Positions 1 to 8,751 of a stretch of 64,000 nucleotides of DNA are shown here, one piece after another. Source of the stretch: Synergistaceae bacterium (GTDB taxonomy: Bacteria > Synergistota > Synergistia > Synergistales > Aminobacteriaceae); NCBI GenBank assembly GCA_017540085.1, contig JAFYBQ010000021.1:1-64000 (forward strand), given 5' to 3'. Positions within the stretch are counted from its first letter, which is position 1; each line of letters starts with the position of its first letter. Both the position numbers and the translations under genes were made by a program. Under the pieces are notes generated by a model. The model was not told the DNA's origin. It did no database searches and was given only the letters and a program-made list of their open reading frames with translations.

Positions 1-174
1 CCCCCCCTTGCAGGTTCACCCCCTGTATATCTCCGCGAAAATCACCCCCCTAAATCCCCCCTTGGCAGGGGGGACAAGACTCGCCGGGGATTCTCGCCTC
101 CCCTGCGTAAGGGGAGGTGCCTGAAAGGCGGAGGGGTCGCTGACGGAGGGGGCGCGGAGGGGTCAGTGGCCGTC
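1..174. repeat. C/G-rich REP-like intergenic repeat
   Basis: A non-coding stretch made of short inverted repeats. A 6-base C run at 56-61 pairs with a 6-base G run at 68-73. CCTCCCC at 97-103 pairs perfectly with GGGGAGG at 111-117. Degenerate 'ggagggg' units continue to about 165. Composition is unlike the neighbouring genes. It resembles dispersed palindromic elements found between genes in many bacteria. It lies just past the 3' end of the minus-strand gene that follows, so part may serve as a transcription end. Whether it recurs elsewhere in the genome cannot be seen here. Confidence 0.5.
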
Positions 175-3100
175 TTACTTCCTCGCGCCTAAGTACCCGG
201 CAATCTCAATACATACGGCTTTTGCCTCGTCAATATCCTCATCCCTGATATACTCCGGGTGAGCGTGGAATATAGGATCTCTCACCCATTGCAGTTTGGC
301 GAATTTCTCCTTCCAGTATGATGAGTAGGGTTTACCGCCGAAATACGCCCCGAAACATTCGTTCCAGTACTGACGCATTACAGCTCCGAGCGCGTTTATC
401 GGCAACACATCGAGGAGTCCTGCGTCAGGGTTGTACTTTCGCTTTGTCTTCTCAAGTGAGTTCATATATTCCTCAGTCGCCAGCATGGGATTTGCCTTCT
501 TGAGTGCGTCATCAAGATTTTCCGGGACGGTGTTCAGTATCCGCGATAATTCGTCCTTCATTAGGCGGACTATCATTTTCTGAACGCTCAGAATCCGCAG
601 GATTTCAGGCGACAATTTCACTTCCGCGTCAAGTATCAGCGTATCGCCCTTGTTGTAGCCGTCAAGTTTCTTCTTGAACGCCGCGAGAATTTCAGCGTCT
701 GCATTTTCCTGCGAGTAGACTCCAGCGTCAAGCCCTAATTCAGACAGAAGACTCCCAGAATATTCGAGATTGTGCAGCAGGGCTTTCAGTGTCGGCAAAA
801 TTATATCTGCCTCCGTAACGTATGCCAGCGTCAGGAGTCCCTCAAAGAATTTCCCGAAGTCGTTAAACTCCAAGAGGCTGCACCCTGAGAGTGAGACATT
901 CTGCGCCGACCATTTCCCGGAAGAGCTGTGAAAGCGCAGGCCGTTCACGAAATACGAATATATATATATCCTCAGCCAAGCGTTGTTCTCATCAATCTTC
1001 CGCGACTCCTGAATCTCGTCAGCAATTTTCAGCAGGCAATATCTCCGGGCGGTGTCATAATTCGACTCGTCCTTCTTTGCGCCGTCAAGCTGTGAGTAAA
1101 GCAGGTATTCCAGCCCCTTGTAGGCCATAATCCTGATATTGTCCTCCTCGGAGGCGGGGTACTGCTTTTTGTCGTCCTCGTCGGCGAGCATGAAGAAGCT
1201 ATAGACGTAACGCGCCATGATAAAACATCTCTCGGCCCTCTCTGCGTTGGTCATGGCAGTGTCATCGCTGTTGAAGCTGCTTACCATTGCGAGATAGTTG
1301 GCTCTGACTTCCCGGAAATGCCCCGCGCTGTAATGAGTGTCGCTTAGGTAGGGAGTGCCGTATTTGCCATTCATATTTGTGGCAAGAATTTTCCCCTGAA
1401 GGAATTTCGGAAGCTCCCCGAATGTCTCAACCTTCACGGGCTTTCGTGACTCTTTCGGCTCAGGGTTTCCGTGTGATTTCTGGCCTTTTGTTTCGGGGGT
1501 ATAGGCTTCAAGCGGGACATATCCGCGGGCTACAAGCTCTTCAATTTCCTCGCTGACATCCGCAGGGAGATCCGGGAGTTTTTCGGCCTCTGTTTTCTCT
1601 TCAGGGTGAAGGATATTGAGCCGCTCTCTTGCCTTCTGAATCATGCCGGAATTTTCCCATGCCTTTAGTTTTTCTTCAGGGAATGGGACTGCCGACTCGA
1701 CGTTCTGAATCTGTATCTTCCCGCTGTCGTTCATGCTCTTTGTGAATCTTACGGGATGCCCTTCCGCTGACGGCTCAACCTCAAGAAACACGGCTAATAC
1801 CGGGTCAATGATATTTTTCTCGTTGAAGGTGTAAAGCGTGCTGTCCTTTGCGCGGACTTTCCCGAAAGGCGGATCATTGTAGCGCATGAAGAAATCTATC
1901 TCGCCTTCCTCCGACAATGCCGACATGACATCAACAGACAATGCCGCGGGCGATTCTGTCTTCTCCTTTACGTCATACGCCGCGGGGCCTTCTATGTTGT
2001 TGCCGAGCCTGAATGTTACGCGGATCATCGGCTTCATTTTTCCGCAGGTCAGCAATTTCCGCCTCAGTGCGCGGTCCTCTATCTGATTCAGGTGAATGAA
2101 CACGGAGCCTTCAGACCTTAACGGGACATTATATTTCTTGAGGATTGGACATTTGATGAACCCGTACAATTTATCCCTGTTAGGGTTGAAGTAGTCAAAA
2201 TCTCCCTCGAACCTTTGAGTCTGCCAGTCGATGCTCCTGAATTTTTCCGGCTCAGTCTTCACGGCCATGTTAGCTTTGTCCGACAGTCTCACAGCGTCAT
2301 CAATGATTTTTGTGTCTGACGGCTGGGACTCTAGCCATTCTTTTAGCGCGTCAATATTTGCCTGTGAGTGAAGCGCGGACTTCTCCGGGAAATTCTCCGG
2401 GGAATATCCCAATAATTTCCACGCGGCAGAGCATACGCACCTGAAGCAAAGCTCCCTGTGATCCTCCGGGTAGTCGTAATTCGTAACGGCACTGGTAATT
2501 ATCCACCGTAACAGCGCATTGACCTGCGGCGGCTCAAGTTTGAGGATGACGGAAAAATTACGGGGTGTAATCGGCTCGCTGACTATGAGACATGCCGCGG
2601 CTAACATTCTTGAAGCTGCTGATGTTGACGCGGTGAAGGCCGCCCGGAAATCGTGAATGTTCATGTAAGTTTTCACGCTCCGTGCGTTTTCGCCCATCAG
2701 GTAAAGAACAAAGCCGTAAATCTCAGAAGCCGCCGTGTTAGTCTGATTCGACCGCCACAAATTTTTTGCCTCGTCAAGAATCTGGCGCATTCTCATGGAG
2801 TATGGCCTATCCTCGTGGACTCTCACCGCGTAATCGTATTTCGTCAGAATGCTTTCTAGTGTGGACTGTATTTTGTCCATGCGGTCTTTGCGGAATTTGC
2901 GAACATAGTCGGTATTGAGTATGTAGCTGTCTGATTTAGCGTCAAGATCATCATAGCATTCTTCAAGCTCATCTGTGAATGAGGGCGTAATATTTTCGGG
3001 CTGTGCGGGAGCTTGTGCGGGAGGCTGTGCGGGGATTGGGACTGACGGAGCTACAGACGGCGGGGCATAGGCTACAGCGGGTGCGGTAAATGAAGCGGGC

Positions 3101-3303
3101 AATGAAGGTAACATCGGCTGCTCCGCAAGAGGGTTAATTCCCCATACAATCGGGTAAACGTAAATAGCCTCGCCGGAGGGACTGCCAAGAGTGAAAAAAT
3201 CATCCTCGCACCTGAGAATTACGCCGGAGGTTTTCCGTCCGTCCGGCATCATCATAATCTCAACATTACGCCCAAGAAACTGCTGAATAATATTACGGTT
3301 CAA
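175..3303 (-). CDS. Large unknown protein: Sm-like N-terminus, cold-shock-like core, HEPN-like C-terminus
   Basis: A protein of 1042 residues that I do not recognise as a named family. Residues 1-60 look like an Sm/Hfq-type barrel (QQFLGRNVEIMMMPDGRK, then GVILRCEDDFFTLGS). A Pro/Ala-rich linker covers about 62-102. A helical region follows. Residues about 366-447 read like a cold-shock/OB domain (FDYFNPNRDKLYGFI, then GSVFIHLNQI), and 466-522 may be a second, degenerate copy. The C-terminal part is helical and ends in RDPIFH (R1008 to H1013), an R-x4-H motif followed by an acidic helix, as in Swt1-type HEPN domains. HEPN domains are often RNases, so an RNA-binding or RNA-cleaving role is inferred. 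It starts 20 bases after purL and is probably co-transcribed with it. No signal peptide or membrane segment was seen. Confidence 0.75.
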   Translation of the reverse strand: MNRNIIQQFLGRNVEIMMMPDGRKTSGVILRCEDDFFTLGSPSGEAIYVYPIVWGINPLAEQPMLPSLPASFTAPAVAYAPPSVAPSVPIPAQPPAQAPAQPENITPSFTDELEECYDDLDAKSDSYILNTDYVRKFRKDRMDKIQSTLESILTKYDYAVRVHEDRPYSMRMRQILDEAKNLWRSNQTNTAASEIYGFVLYLMGENARSVKTYMNIHDFRAAFTASTSAASRMLAAACLIVSEPITPRNFSVILKLEPPQVNALLRWIITSAVTNYDYPEDHRELCFRCVCSAAWKLLGYSPENFPEKSALHSQANIDALKEWLESQPSDTKIIDDAVRLSDKANMAVKTEPEKFRSIDWQTQRFEGDFDYFNPNRDKLYGFIKCPILKKYNVPLRSEGSVFIHLNQIEDRALRRKLLTCGKMKPMIRVTFRLGNNIEGPAAYDVKEKTESPAALSVDVMSALSEEGEIDFFMRYNDPPFGKVRAKDSTLYTFNEKNIIDPVLAVFLEVEPSAEGHPVRFTKSMNDSGKIQIQNVESAVPFPEEKLKAWENSGMIQKARERLNILHPEEKTEAEKLPDLPADVSEEIEELVARGYVPLEAYTPETKGQKSHGNPEPKESRKPVKVETFGELPKFLQGKILATNMNGKYGTPYLSDTHYSAGHFREVRANYLAMVSSFNSDDTAMTNAERAERCFIMARYVYSFFMLADEDDKKQYPASEEDNIRIMAYKGLEYLLYSQLDGAKKDESNYDTARRYCLLKIADEIQESRKIDENNAWLRIYIYSYFVNGLRFHSSSGKWSAQNVSLSGCSLLEFNDFGKFFEGLLTLAYVTEADIILPTLKALLHNLEYSGSLLSELGLDAGVYSQENADAEILAAFKKKLDGYNKGDTLILDAEVKLSPEILRILSVQKMIVRLMKDELSRILNTVPENLDDALKKANPMLATEEYMNSLEKTKRKYNPDAGLLDVLPINALGAVMRQYWNECFGAYFGGKPYSSYWKEKFAKLQWVRDPIFHAHPEYIRDEDIDEAKAVCIEIAGYLGARK

Positions 3304-3323
3304 AAACTAACAACCCCTTTTTA

Positions 3324-6300
3324 CTAGAATTTACTGAAATAATAACAGGCCGCCTCAAAAAACTTCATGCTGAAATTTCCCGGAACGTTCCTGTAAAGAT
3401 TTTTCCCGGCGCGTTCAACATGCCCCATTCTGCCGATAATGCGTCCGTCCGGGGATGTTATACATTCTACAGCAAAACGCGAACCAGAGGGATTATTTTC
3501 TGTGAGCATTGACGGATTTCCGCAGAAGTCGCAGTACTGCCCCGCAATCTGTCCGCCCGTCATAAGCCGCGTAAAGTCCGCCTCATCACACAAGAATCTC
3601 CCTTCACCGTGTGAAATCGGGATTGAGTAAACCTCGCCGGGGTTCGTGAATCTCATCCACGGAGAATTATTGCAGACGACTACGGAGCGTATTATTCTCG
3701 ACTGATGCCGCCCGATTCGGTTGAACGTGAGAGTCGCGGAAAGCTCGCCGGGATTCATGAATTTCCCGTGCGGTAAAAGCCCGGTCTTGATTAGTGCCTG
3801 GAAGCCGTTGCAGATTCCGCAGATTAACCCGCCCCGGTCATCAATGAGATTTTCCACAGCACTGCGGACTTCAGGACTACGCAGAAATATCGCGATGAAT
3901 TTCCCGCTTCCGTCAGGCTCGTCCCCGTTCGAGAATCCTCCCGGAATAATCAGCCCCTGCGACTGTCTCAATGCCTGCGCGAATCTTTCGGCGGACTCCC
4001 TCATTATGTCAGGCGTAAGAGACCTCACTATGAATATTTCGGCTTTCCCCCCGGCCATGTTCACGGCTCGCGCTGTCTCGTACTCGCAATTAGTCCCGGT
4101 AAAGACAGGTATCAGGAATTTCGGCGACTGAATCGGAGGCAGGGTATATTCAGCCCGTTTGATGTCAGCAGAAATGCTTACGGCGGGAATTTCGGCGGGT
4201 TCGTCTGTCTTTGACGGGAAAATTTCAGCCAGCGGGGAGTCATATATAGACTCGGCATAAGACAGCGGGATTCTTTCTCCGTCAGCCATAATAATATCAG
4301 GCTCATCAATAACGCGCCCGACAACGGGATAATTCACGGGCGAGTCTTCAGCAATTTCAATCACAAAAACACCGCGCCCGGACTCCGGGACATTCCCCGA
4401 AAACGTGAAGCCGAGATTATTTCCCAGACACATGCGGAATATCTCTGCCTCGATTCCGCCGTTTGACACGAGAGAACACGCCAATATTTTCCCCAGCTCA
4501 TTCATTGCTTCAATATCGGCAAAAATTCTCAGCATTGAGTCTCTCACCGGAAGCCCCCGCGAATCATATTCAGGCCGGAGAATTATAACCTTTGACCCAG
4601 CCCGCTTGAACTCAGGAGAGATTACCCGGCTGACATTTGCGACAGAGACCGCGAACGCAATCAATGACGGCGGAACATCATATCTCACTCCGTCAGCCCC
4701 CGTGAAAGTCCCGCTCATAGAGTCCTTTCCCCCTATCGCGCCGACTCCGTAATCTATCTGAGCTTTCAATGCTCCCAATAACGCCTCAAACGGCAATGCC
4801 CACCGCGCCGGGTCATTCTCAGGCTTCCCGAAATATTCCTGCAATGACAGCCAGCAATGAGACAGACTCCCCCCTGCCGCAACAATCCTGCATAACGCCT
4901 CAAGCACCGCAGTATATGCCCCGTCAAAAGGATTCATATACGGGTCAAAGCCGTATGACATAAGCGAGCATGTATCAGTCTCACGCATGGCAGGGATTTT
5001 CGCGCACATGGCCGAGGCCGGAGTCTTCTGATATTTCCCCCCGAACGGCATTAATACCGTGTTCCCGCCGACAGTGGAGTCGAATCTCTCTGACAGTCCG
5101 CGCTGTGAGCAGTTGTTGAGATCTGCGAGGCAGTCCGGGAATTTTGCGGGTGAAATTTTCTCGGCTGACTTTGGACTCACCTTCACCGAAATATGCCGGG
5201 CGGCTCCGTTCGTGTCAATGAACGAGCGCGATATGTTGACGATTTCACGTCCGCGCCAAGTCATTCGCATACGGCCTGAGTCATTCACGGTTGCTATTGC
5301 TGTGGCTTCTGCGTCCTCAGACAGTGCGAGAGCCTTCACGCGTTCGACATTCTCCGGGGAAATTACGACTGCCATACGCTCTTGGGACTCGCTTACTGCT
5401 ATTTCCGTTCCGTCAAGCCCGGAATACTTCAGCGGAACAGCGTCAAGATTTATGTCGAGACCGTCAGCCAATTCACCGACAGCGACACTAACCCCGCCCG
5501 CGCCGAAATCGTTACAACGTTTCACGAGCCGGGTAAATTCGGGATTCCTGAAGAGACGCTGTAATTTGCGTTCTTCCGGGGCGTTGCCTTTCTGGACTTC
5601 CGCGCCGCATGTCCCGATTGAGTCGGCTGTGTGTGAGACTGATGAGCCTGTCGCGCCTCCGATACCGTCCCGGCCTGTTCTGCCTCCGAGAAGTAATACA
5701 ATGTCGCCCGGCTTGGGACTCTCGCGGATAACGTCAGACTCTTTCACCGCCGCTATGACCGCTCCGACCTCAAGACGTTTTGCCCTGAAGCCCTCGTGAT
5801 ATATTTCGCGGACGATCCCTGTAGGCAGGCCGATTTGATTTCCGTATGAACTGTAACCCTGCGCGGCCTTTGTGATGATTGTCCTTTGCGGTAATTTTCC
5901 GGGCATGGGTGATTCGTATGGATTTCCTGCCCCTGTGATTCTCATGGCCTGATAGACATATGCGCGCCCTGAAAGCGGGTCTCTTATCGCTCCTCCGATA
6001 CAAGTCGCAGCACCTCCGAAAGGCTCGATCTCTGTCGGGTGATTGTGGGTCTCATTCTTGAACAGCAAGAGCCATGACTCTCCGTCAACGTCAATTCTCA
6101 CGGTGCAGGCGTTATTTTCCCCGCTGTCGTGAATGTCATTGAGGAGTCCTTTTGACCGCAGATATTTCGCGCCGATTGTGGCAATGTCCATGAGGGTAAC
6201 GGGCTTTCCTTCCGGGTAATGAAGCTCCCTGCGTATGTCCGTGTACAATGCGTAAGCGTCCCTCACAGCGTCATCATGAATTTCCGCGCCGTCAATGTGA

Positions 6301-6944
6301 GTCGTGAATGTAGTGTGCCGGCAATGGTCAGACCAGTATGTATCAAGCACCTTAATTTCTGCCCTAGTCGGCTTGCGTCCCTCGTCATCAAAATATTTCT
6401 TTACGCAGGCTAAATCTTCCCGGCTCATCGCGAGTCCTTCAAGCGTCATAACATCGTCAACCGTCATAACGTCATCGGGAACGGGATAATCAGCGGTGAG
6501 GGATTCATATTCGGCTAATTGTGCCTCTCTTGCCTCGACGGGGTTAATCAGGTGTTTCTTCACGGCCATGAAGTCAGAGATTTCGCCGTAGAACAGGTAG
6601 ATTTTTGCGGTGCGTATCATCGGCCTGAAACCGAGAAGGAGGCCGGCGCACTGCATAGCGGAGTCGGCTCTCTGATCGTACTGTCCCGGAAGAAATTCGA
6701 CAGCAAGAATATGATCCGCGTCATTCGGGATTTCGGTCAATATGTTGTCGGTGAAAGGCTCTGCGAAAATTGAGTCCCTGCACGTAATGAGCTGTGAGTC
6801 TGTGAGTCCCTGAATATCGTAGCGGTTGAGGATACGTATATTTCTGACGGACTCGGAGCCTTTGAGGGTTCGTATTTCTGCGAGGAGTGATAATGCTTCG
6901 GGGTTGTGGGAGTCTTTACGCTCCGTGAAAATTCTGTGTACCAA
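3324..6944 (-). CDS. purL: Phosphoribosylformylglycinamidine synthase, single-chain
   Basis: Cytosolic enzyme of purine synthesis that converts FGAR, glutamine and ATP to FGAM. At 1206 residues it carries synthetase and glutaminase on one chain. The synthetase half has the DTYWSDHCRHTTF and FKNETHNHPTEIEPFGGA motifs. The C-terminal class I amidotransferase begins near residue 960. It shows GICNGFQ with the nucleophile at about Cys1045 and SHGEGRF with the His at about 1112. The length and sequence fit the clostridial-type long form. The start is TTG, with GGAGG at 6952-6956 and a 7-base spacer. The ATG a few bases upstream is out of frame. The unknown Sm/HEPN gene follows directly. I saw no purine riboswitch core in the 270 bases upstream. 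Confidence 0.96.
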   Translation of the reverse strand: MVHRIFTERKDSHNPEALSLLAEIRTLKGSESVRNIRILNRYDIQGLTDSQLITCRDSIFAEPFTDNILTEIPNDADHILAVEFLPGQYDQRADSAMQCAGLLLGFRPMIRTAKIYLFYGEISDFMAVKKHLINPVEAREAQLAEYESLTADYPVPDDVMTVDDVMTLEGLAMSREDLACVKKYFDDEGRKPTRAEIKVLDTYWSDHCRHTTFTTHIDGAEIHDDAVRDAYALYTDIRRELHYPEGKPVTLMDIATIGAKYLRSKGLLNDIHDSGENNACTVRIDVDGESWLLLFKNETHNHPTEIEPFGGAATCIGGAIRDPLSGRAYVYQAMRITGAGNPYESPMPGKLPQRTIITKAAQGYSSYGNQIGLPTGIVREIYHEGFRAKRLEVGAVIAAVKESDVIRESPKPGDIVLLLGGRTGRDGIGGATGSSVSHTADSIGTCGAEVQKGNAPEERKLQRLFRNPEFTRLVKRCNDFGAGGVSVAVGELADGLDINLDAVPLKYSGLDGTEIAVSESQERMAVVISPENVERVKALALSEDAEATAIATVNDSGRMRMTWRGREIVNISRSFIDTNGAARHISVKVSPKSAEKISPAKFPDCLADLNNCSQRGLSERFDSTVGGNTVLMPFGGKYQKTPASAMCAKIPAMRETDTCSLMSYGFDPYMNPFDGAYTAVLEALCRIVAAGGSLSHCWLSLQEYFGKPENDPARWALPFEALLGALKAQIDYGVGAIGGKDSMSGTFTGADGVRYDVPPSLIAFAVSVANVSRVISPEFKRAGSKVIILRPEYDSRGLPVRDSMLRIFADIEAMNELGKILACSLVSNGGIEAEIFRMCLGNNLGFTFSGNVPESGRGVFVIEIAEDSPVNYPVVGRVIDEPDIIMADGERIPLSYAESIYDSPLAEIFPSKTDEPAEIPAVSISADIKRAEYTLPPIQSPKFLIPVFTGTNCEYETARAVNMAGGKAEIFIVRSLTPDIMRESAERFAQALRQSQGLIIPGGFSNGDEPDGSGKFIAIFLRSPEVRSAVENLIDDRGGLICGICNGFQALIKTGLLPHGKFMNPGELSATLTFNRIGRHQSRIIRSVVVCNNSPWMRFTNPGEVYSIPISHGEGRFLCDEADFTRLMTGGQIAGQYCDFCGNPSMLTENNPSGSRFAVECITSPDGRIIGRMGHVERAGKNLYRNVPGNFSMKFFEAACYYFSKF

Positions 6945-7048
6945 GATGATACCTCCATGCGGAATTTTGGGATAAGTTTAGCATGAGGGGATTATTTCGT
7001 AATATATCAGGAATGAAATTTTGAGGGCGGGAAAATTTATCTTTGGAC

Positions 7049-7080
7049 AAAAAAATTACCGTCATAAAATCTTAACGGTT
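7049..7080 (-). terminator. Weak intrinsic terminator
   Basis: On the minus strand, ACCGT pairs with ACGGT around an 11-base loop and is followed by AA and seven T. It lies downstream of the 54-residue membrane protein gene and could separate it from purL. The stem is only five base pairs, so this is a tentative call. Confidence 0.3.
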
Positions 7081-7219
7081 TAGCATGAAAAAATTGCGTA
7101 ATGACTGTGGCACCTACGAAAAAATACCGGGTCAGTAACGGACATTCCCGGCGGAAACTAATCTTTCCCGGGAAAACTCCGAGAATGATTAACGGATAAA
7201 GTATTTCTGCGTTCAGGCA

Positions 7220-7384
7220 CTAGAAAAACAGCGATATGGCGTATACGGCTGTGATGACTGCGCCTGCTGCGTAGGCAAAAAGTTTGTACGTTTTCATGGC
7301 GCGTGCGTAATCGGCCTCAGTTGCTTTTGTGGCTGTAGCTTTGGCTTTCATTTGCGCGTCATAATCGTACGAATTCCTTTTCAT
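7220..7384 (-). CDS. Small single-span membrane protein, 54 aa
   Basis: A short open frame of 54 codons. It starts MKRNSYDYDAQMKAKA and ends in one hydrophobic helix (about residues 36-54, LFAYAAGAVITAVYAISLFF) that reaches the C-terminus. AAGGGA lies about 10 bases upstream of the ATG. The N-terminal half is charged and Ala/Lys-rich and probably cytosolic, giving a tail-anchored layout. It stands alone between purL (same strand) and sbcD (divergent). No family was recognised. The start, Shine-Dalgarno match and coherent hydrophobicity support a real gene, but there is no homology evidence. Confidence 0.5.
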   Translation of the reverse strand: MKRNSYDYDAQMKAKATATKATEADYARAMKTYKLFAYAAGAVITAVYAISLFF

Positions 7385-7536
7385 GATACACGATTCCCTT
7401 CTGTGAGAATATTATTGACTTGTGGAAATTTATAGGATGAGTAAATTTTACCAAAAACACGCGGCAAATCAAGAAAAAATTTTGTCATTAATGTATCATT
7501 ATCAGTAAAAGACGCAGAAAAAAGGACGTGAAATTT

Positions 7537-8751
7537 TTGCGGATACTTCACACATCAGACTGGCACATAGGCAAAAAGCTGAAGGAGCATGACCGCGCAG
7601 ACGAGTTCAGGAAGTTTTTTGCGTGGCTTGAGGACGTTGTTGACCGAGAGAAGCCCGACGCGATTATAGTAGCCGGGGATGTTTTCGACAGCCGCAACCC
7701 GTCAGCCGAGTCGCAGGAAATGTACTATTCATTTTTCGGGAAGATCGCCGGGGGTGAAAGGTCGTGCCGGAACGCCGTAATCATCTCAGGGAATCACGAC
7801 TCCCCCGCGCTGATTGACGCTCCCGCCGGGGTAATGGGACGCTGCAATATTCACGTTATTGGCCGCTCGCGTGAGGACGAAATTATTACCCTCACAGACT
7901 CAGACGGAAAGCCGGAAATGATAGTGTGCGCTGTTCCGTTTCTGCATGACAGCGAACTAAGGACAGCGAACGCCGGGGACACATTCGACATTACCCGAAA
8001 GATTCAGGAGGGCATAAAGAATCATTACGCGGAAATTTTCGCCCGTGCGCGTGAAATCCGCGGGGATTATGACATTCCGATAGTGGCGGCGGGTCATCTG
8101 TTTCTTGAGGCGGGGAAAACCCGAACCGATGAGGGCGAGCGGTCTATGTATCTTGGGACGGCGGTAAAGGTCGGTACGGACATTTTCCCGGATGATATTG
8201 CGTATATTGCGCTGGGACATCTCCATTCACCGCAGGCAGTCGGGCGGGCGAATATACGCTACAGCGGGTCGCCGATTGCGCTTACGTTCGGGGAATGGGG
8301 AGTCCCGAAAACTGTCAGCATTATTGACTTTGACGGGCGGAATTTTGCGGGAGTCCGTGAGATTGAGATTCCCATGTGGCAGAAGATGAAGCGAATCTCC
8401 GGGGACATGGCGAAAATTGAGGCAGACCTGCGCGGATTAATGTCGCTGAATGAGTCAGTGTGGGCGGAAGTTACGTACACAGGCGACACACAGCCGGGCG
8501 ATATTCAGCAGGAGCTTGAAGAGATCGTGAAGGAGTCAGCGGTTGAAGTCATAAGCATTATCGACAAGGGGGAATATATTTCGGTGAATGATGACGGTTT
8601 CGGCGGGAAAACGCTAGATGACATTGACCCGGTGAAAATGCTCCGGCGGAAAATGGACAGCATGAAAATCCCGGAGGAGAAACGCACGAAAATGGAGGAG
8701 CTTTACGGGGAAATACTGCGGGAAATATCAGCGGAGGAAAAATTATCATGA
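7537..8751 (+). CDS. sbcD: Exonuclease SbcCD, nuclease subunit D
   Basis: Mn-dependent phosphoesterase subunit of the SbcCD (Mre11-like) nuclease that opens DNA hairpins and processes double-strand ends. The N-terminus carries the calcineurin-type motifs HTSDWHIG, GDVFD, ISGNHD and GHLH. I prefer the TTG at 7537, which gives MRILHTSDWHIG as in the E. coli protein and leaves a 10-base spacer after AAGGA (7522-7526). The in-frame GTG at 7528 would sit one base from that Shine-Dalgarno. The stop overlaps the sbcC start, so the pair is translationally coupled. About 404 residues, the usual length. Confidence 0.94.
   Translation: MRILHTSDWHIGKKLKEHDRADEFRKFFAWLEDVVDREKPDAIIVAGDVFDSRNPSAESQEMYYSFFGKIAGGERSCRNAVIISGNHDSPALIDAPAGVMGRCNIHVIGRSREDEIITLTDSDGKPEMIVCAVPFLHDSELRTANAGDTFDITRKIQEGIKNHYAEIFARAREIRGDYDIPIVAAGHLFLEAGKTRTDEGERSMYLGTAVKVGTDIFPDDIAYIALGHLHSPQAVGRANIRYSGSPIALTFGEWGVPKTVSIIDFDGRNFAGVREIEIPMWQKMKRISGDMAKIEADLRGLMSLNESVWAEVTYTGDTQPGDIQQELEEIVKESAVEVISIIDKGEYISVNDDGFGGKTLDDIDPVKMLRRKMDSMKIPEEKRTKMEELYGEILREISAEEKLS

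Noticed and set aside
4405-5799. Long plus-strand frames opposite purL (up to 246 codons)
   Set aside because: They are shadows of the purL frame caused by its base composition. purL carries full family motifs.
6945-7219. Purine-type riboswitch before purL
   Set aside because: No conserved purine-aptamer core or matching three-way junction was seen. Only a weak hairpin is present.
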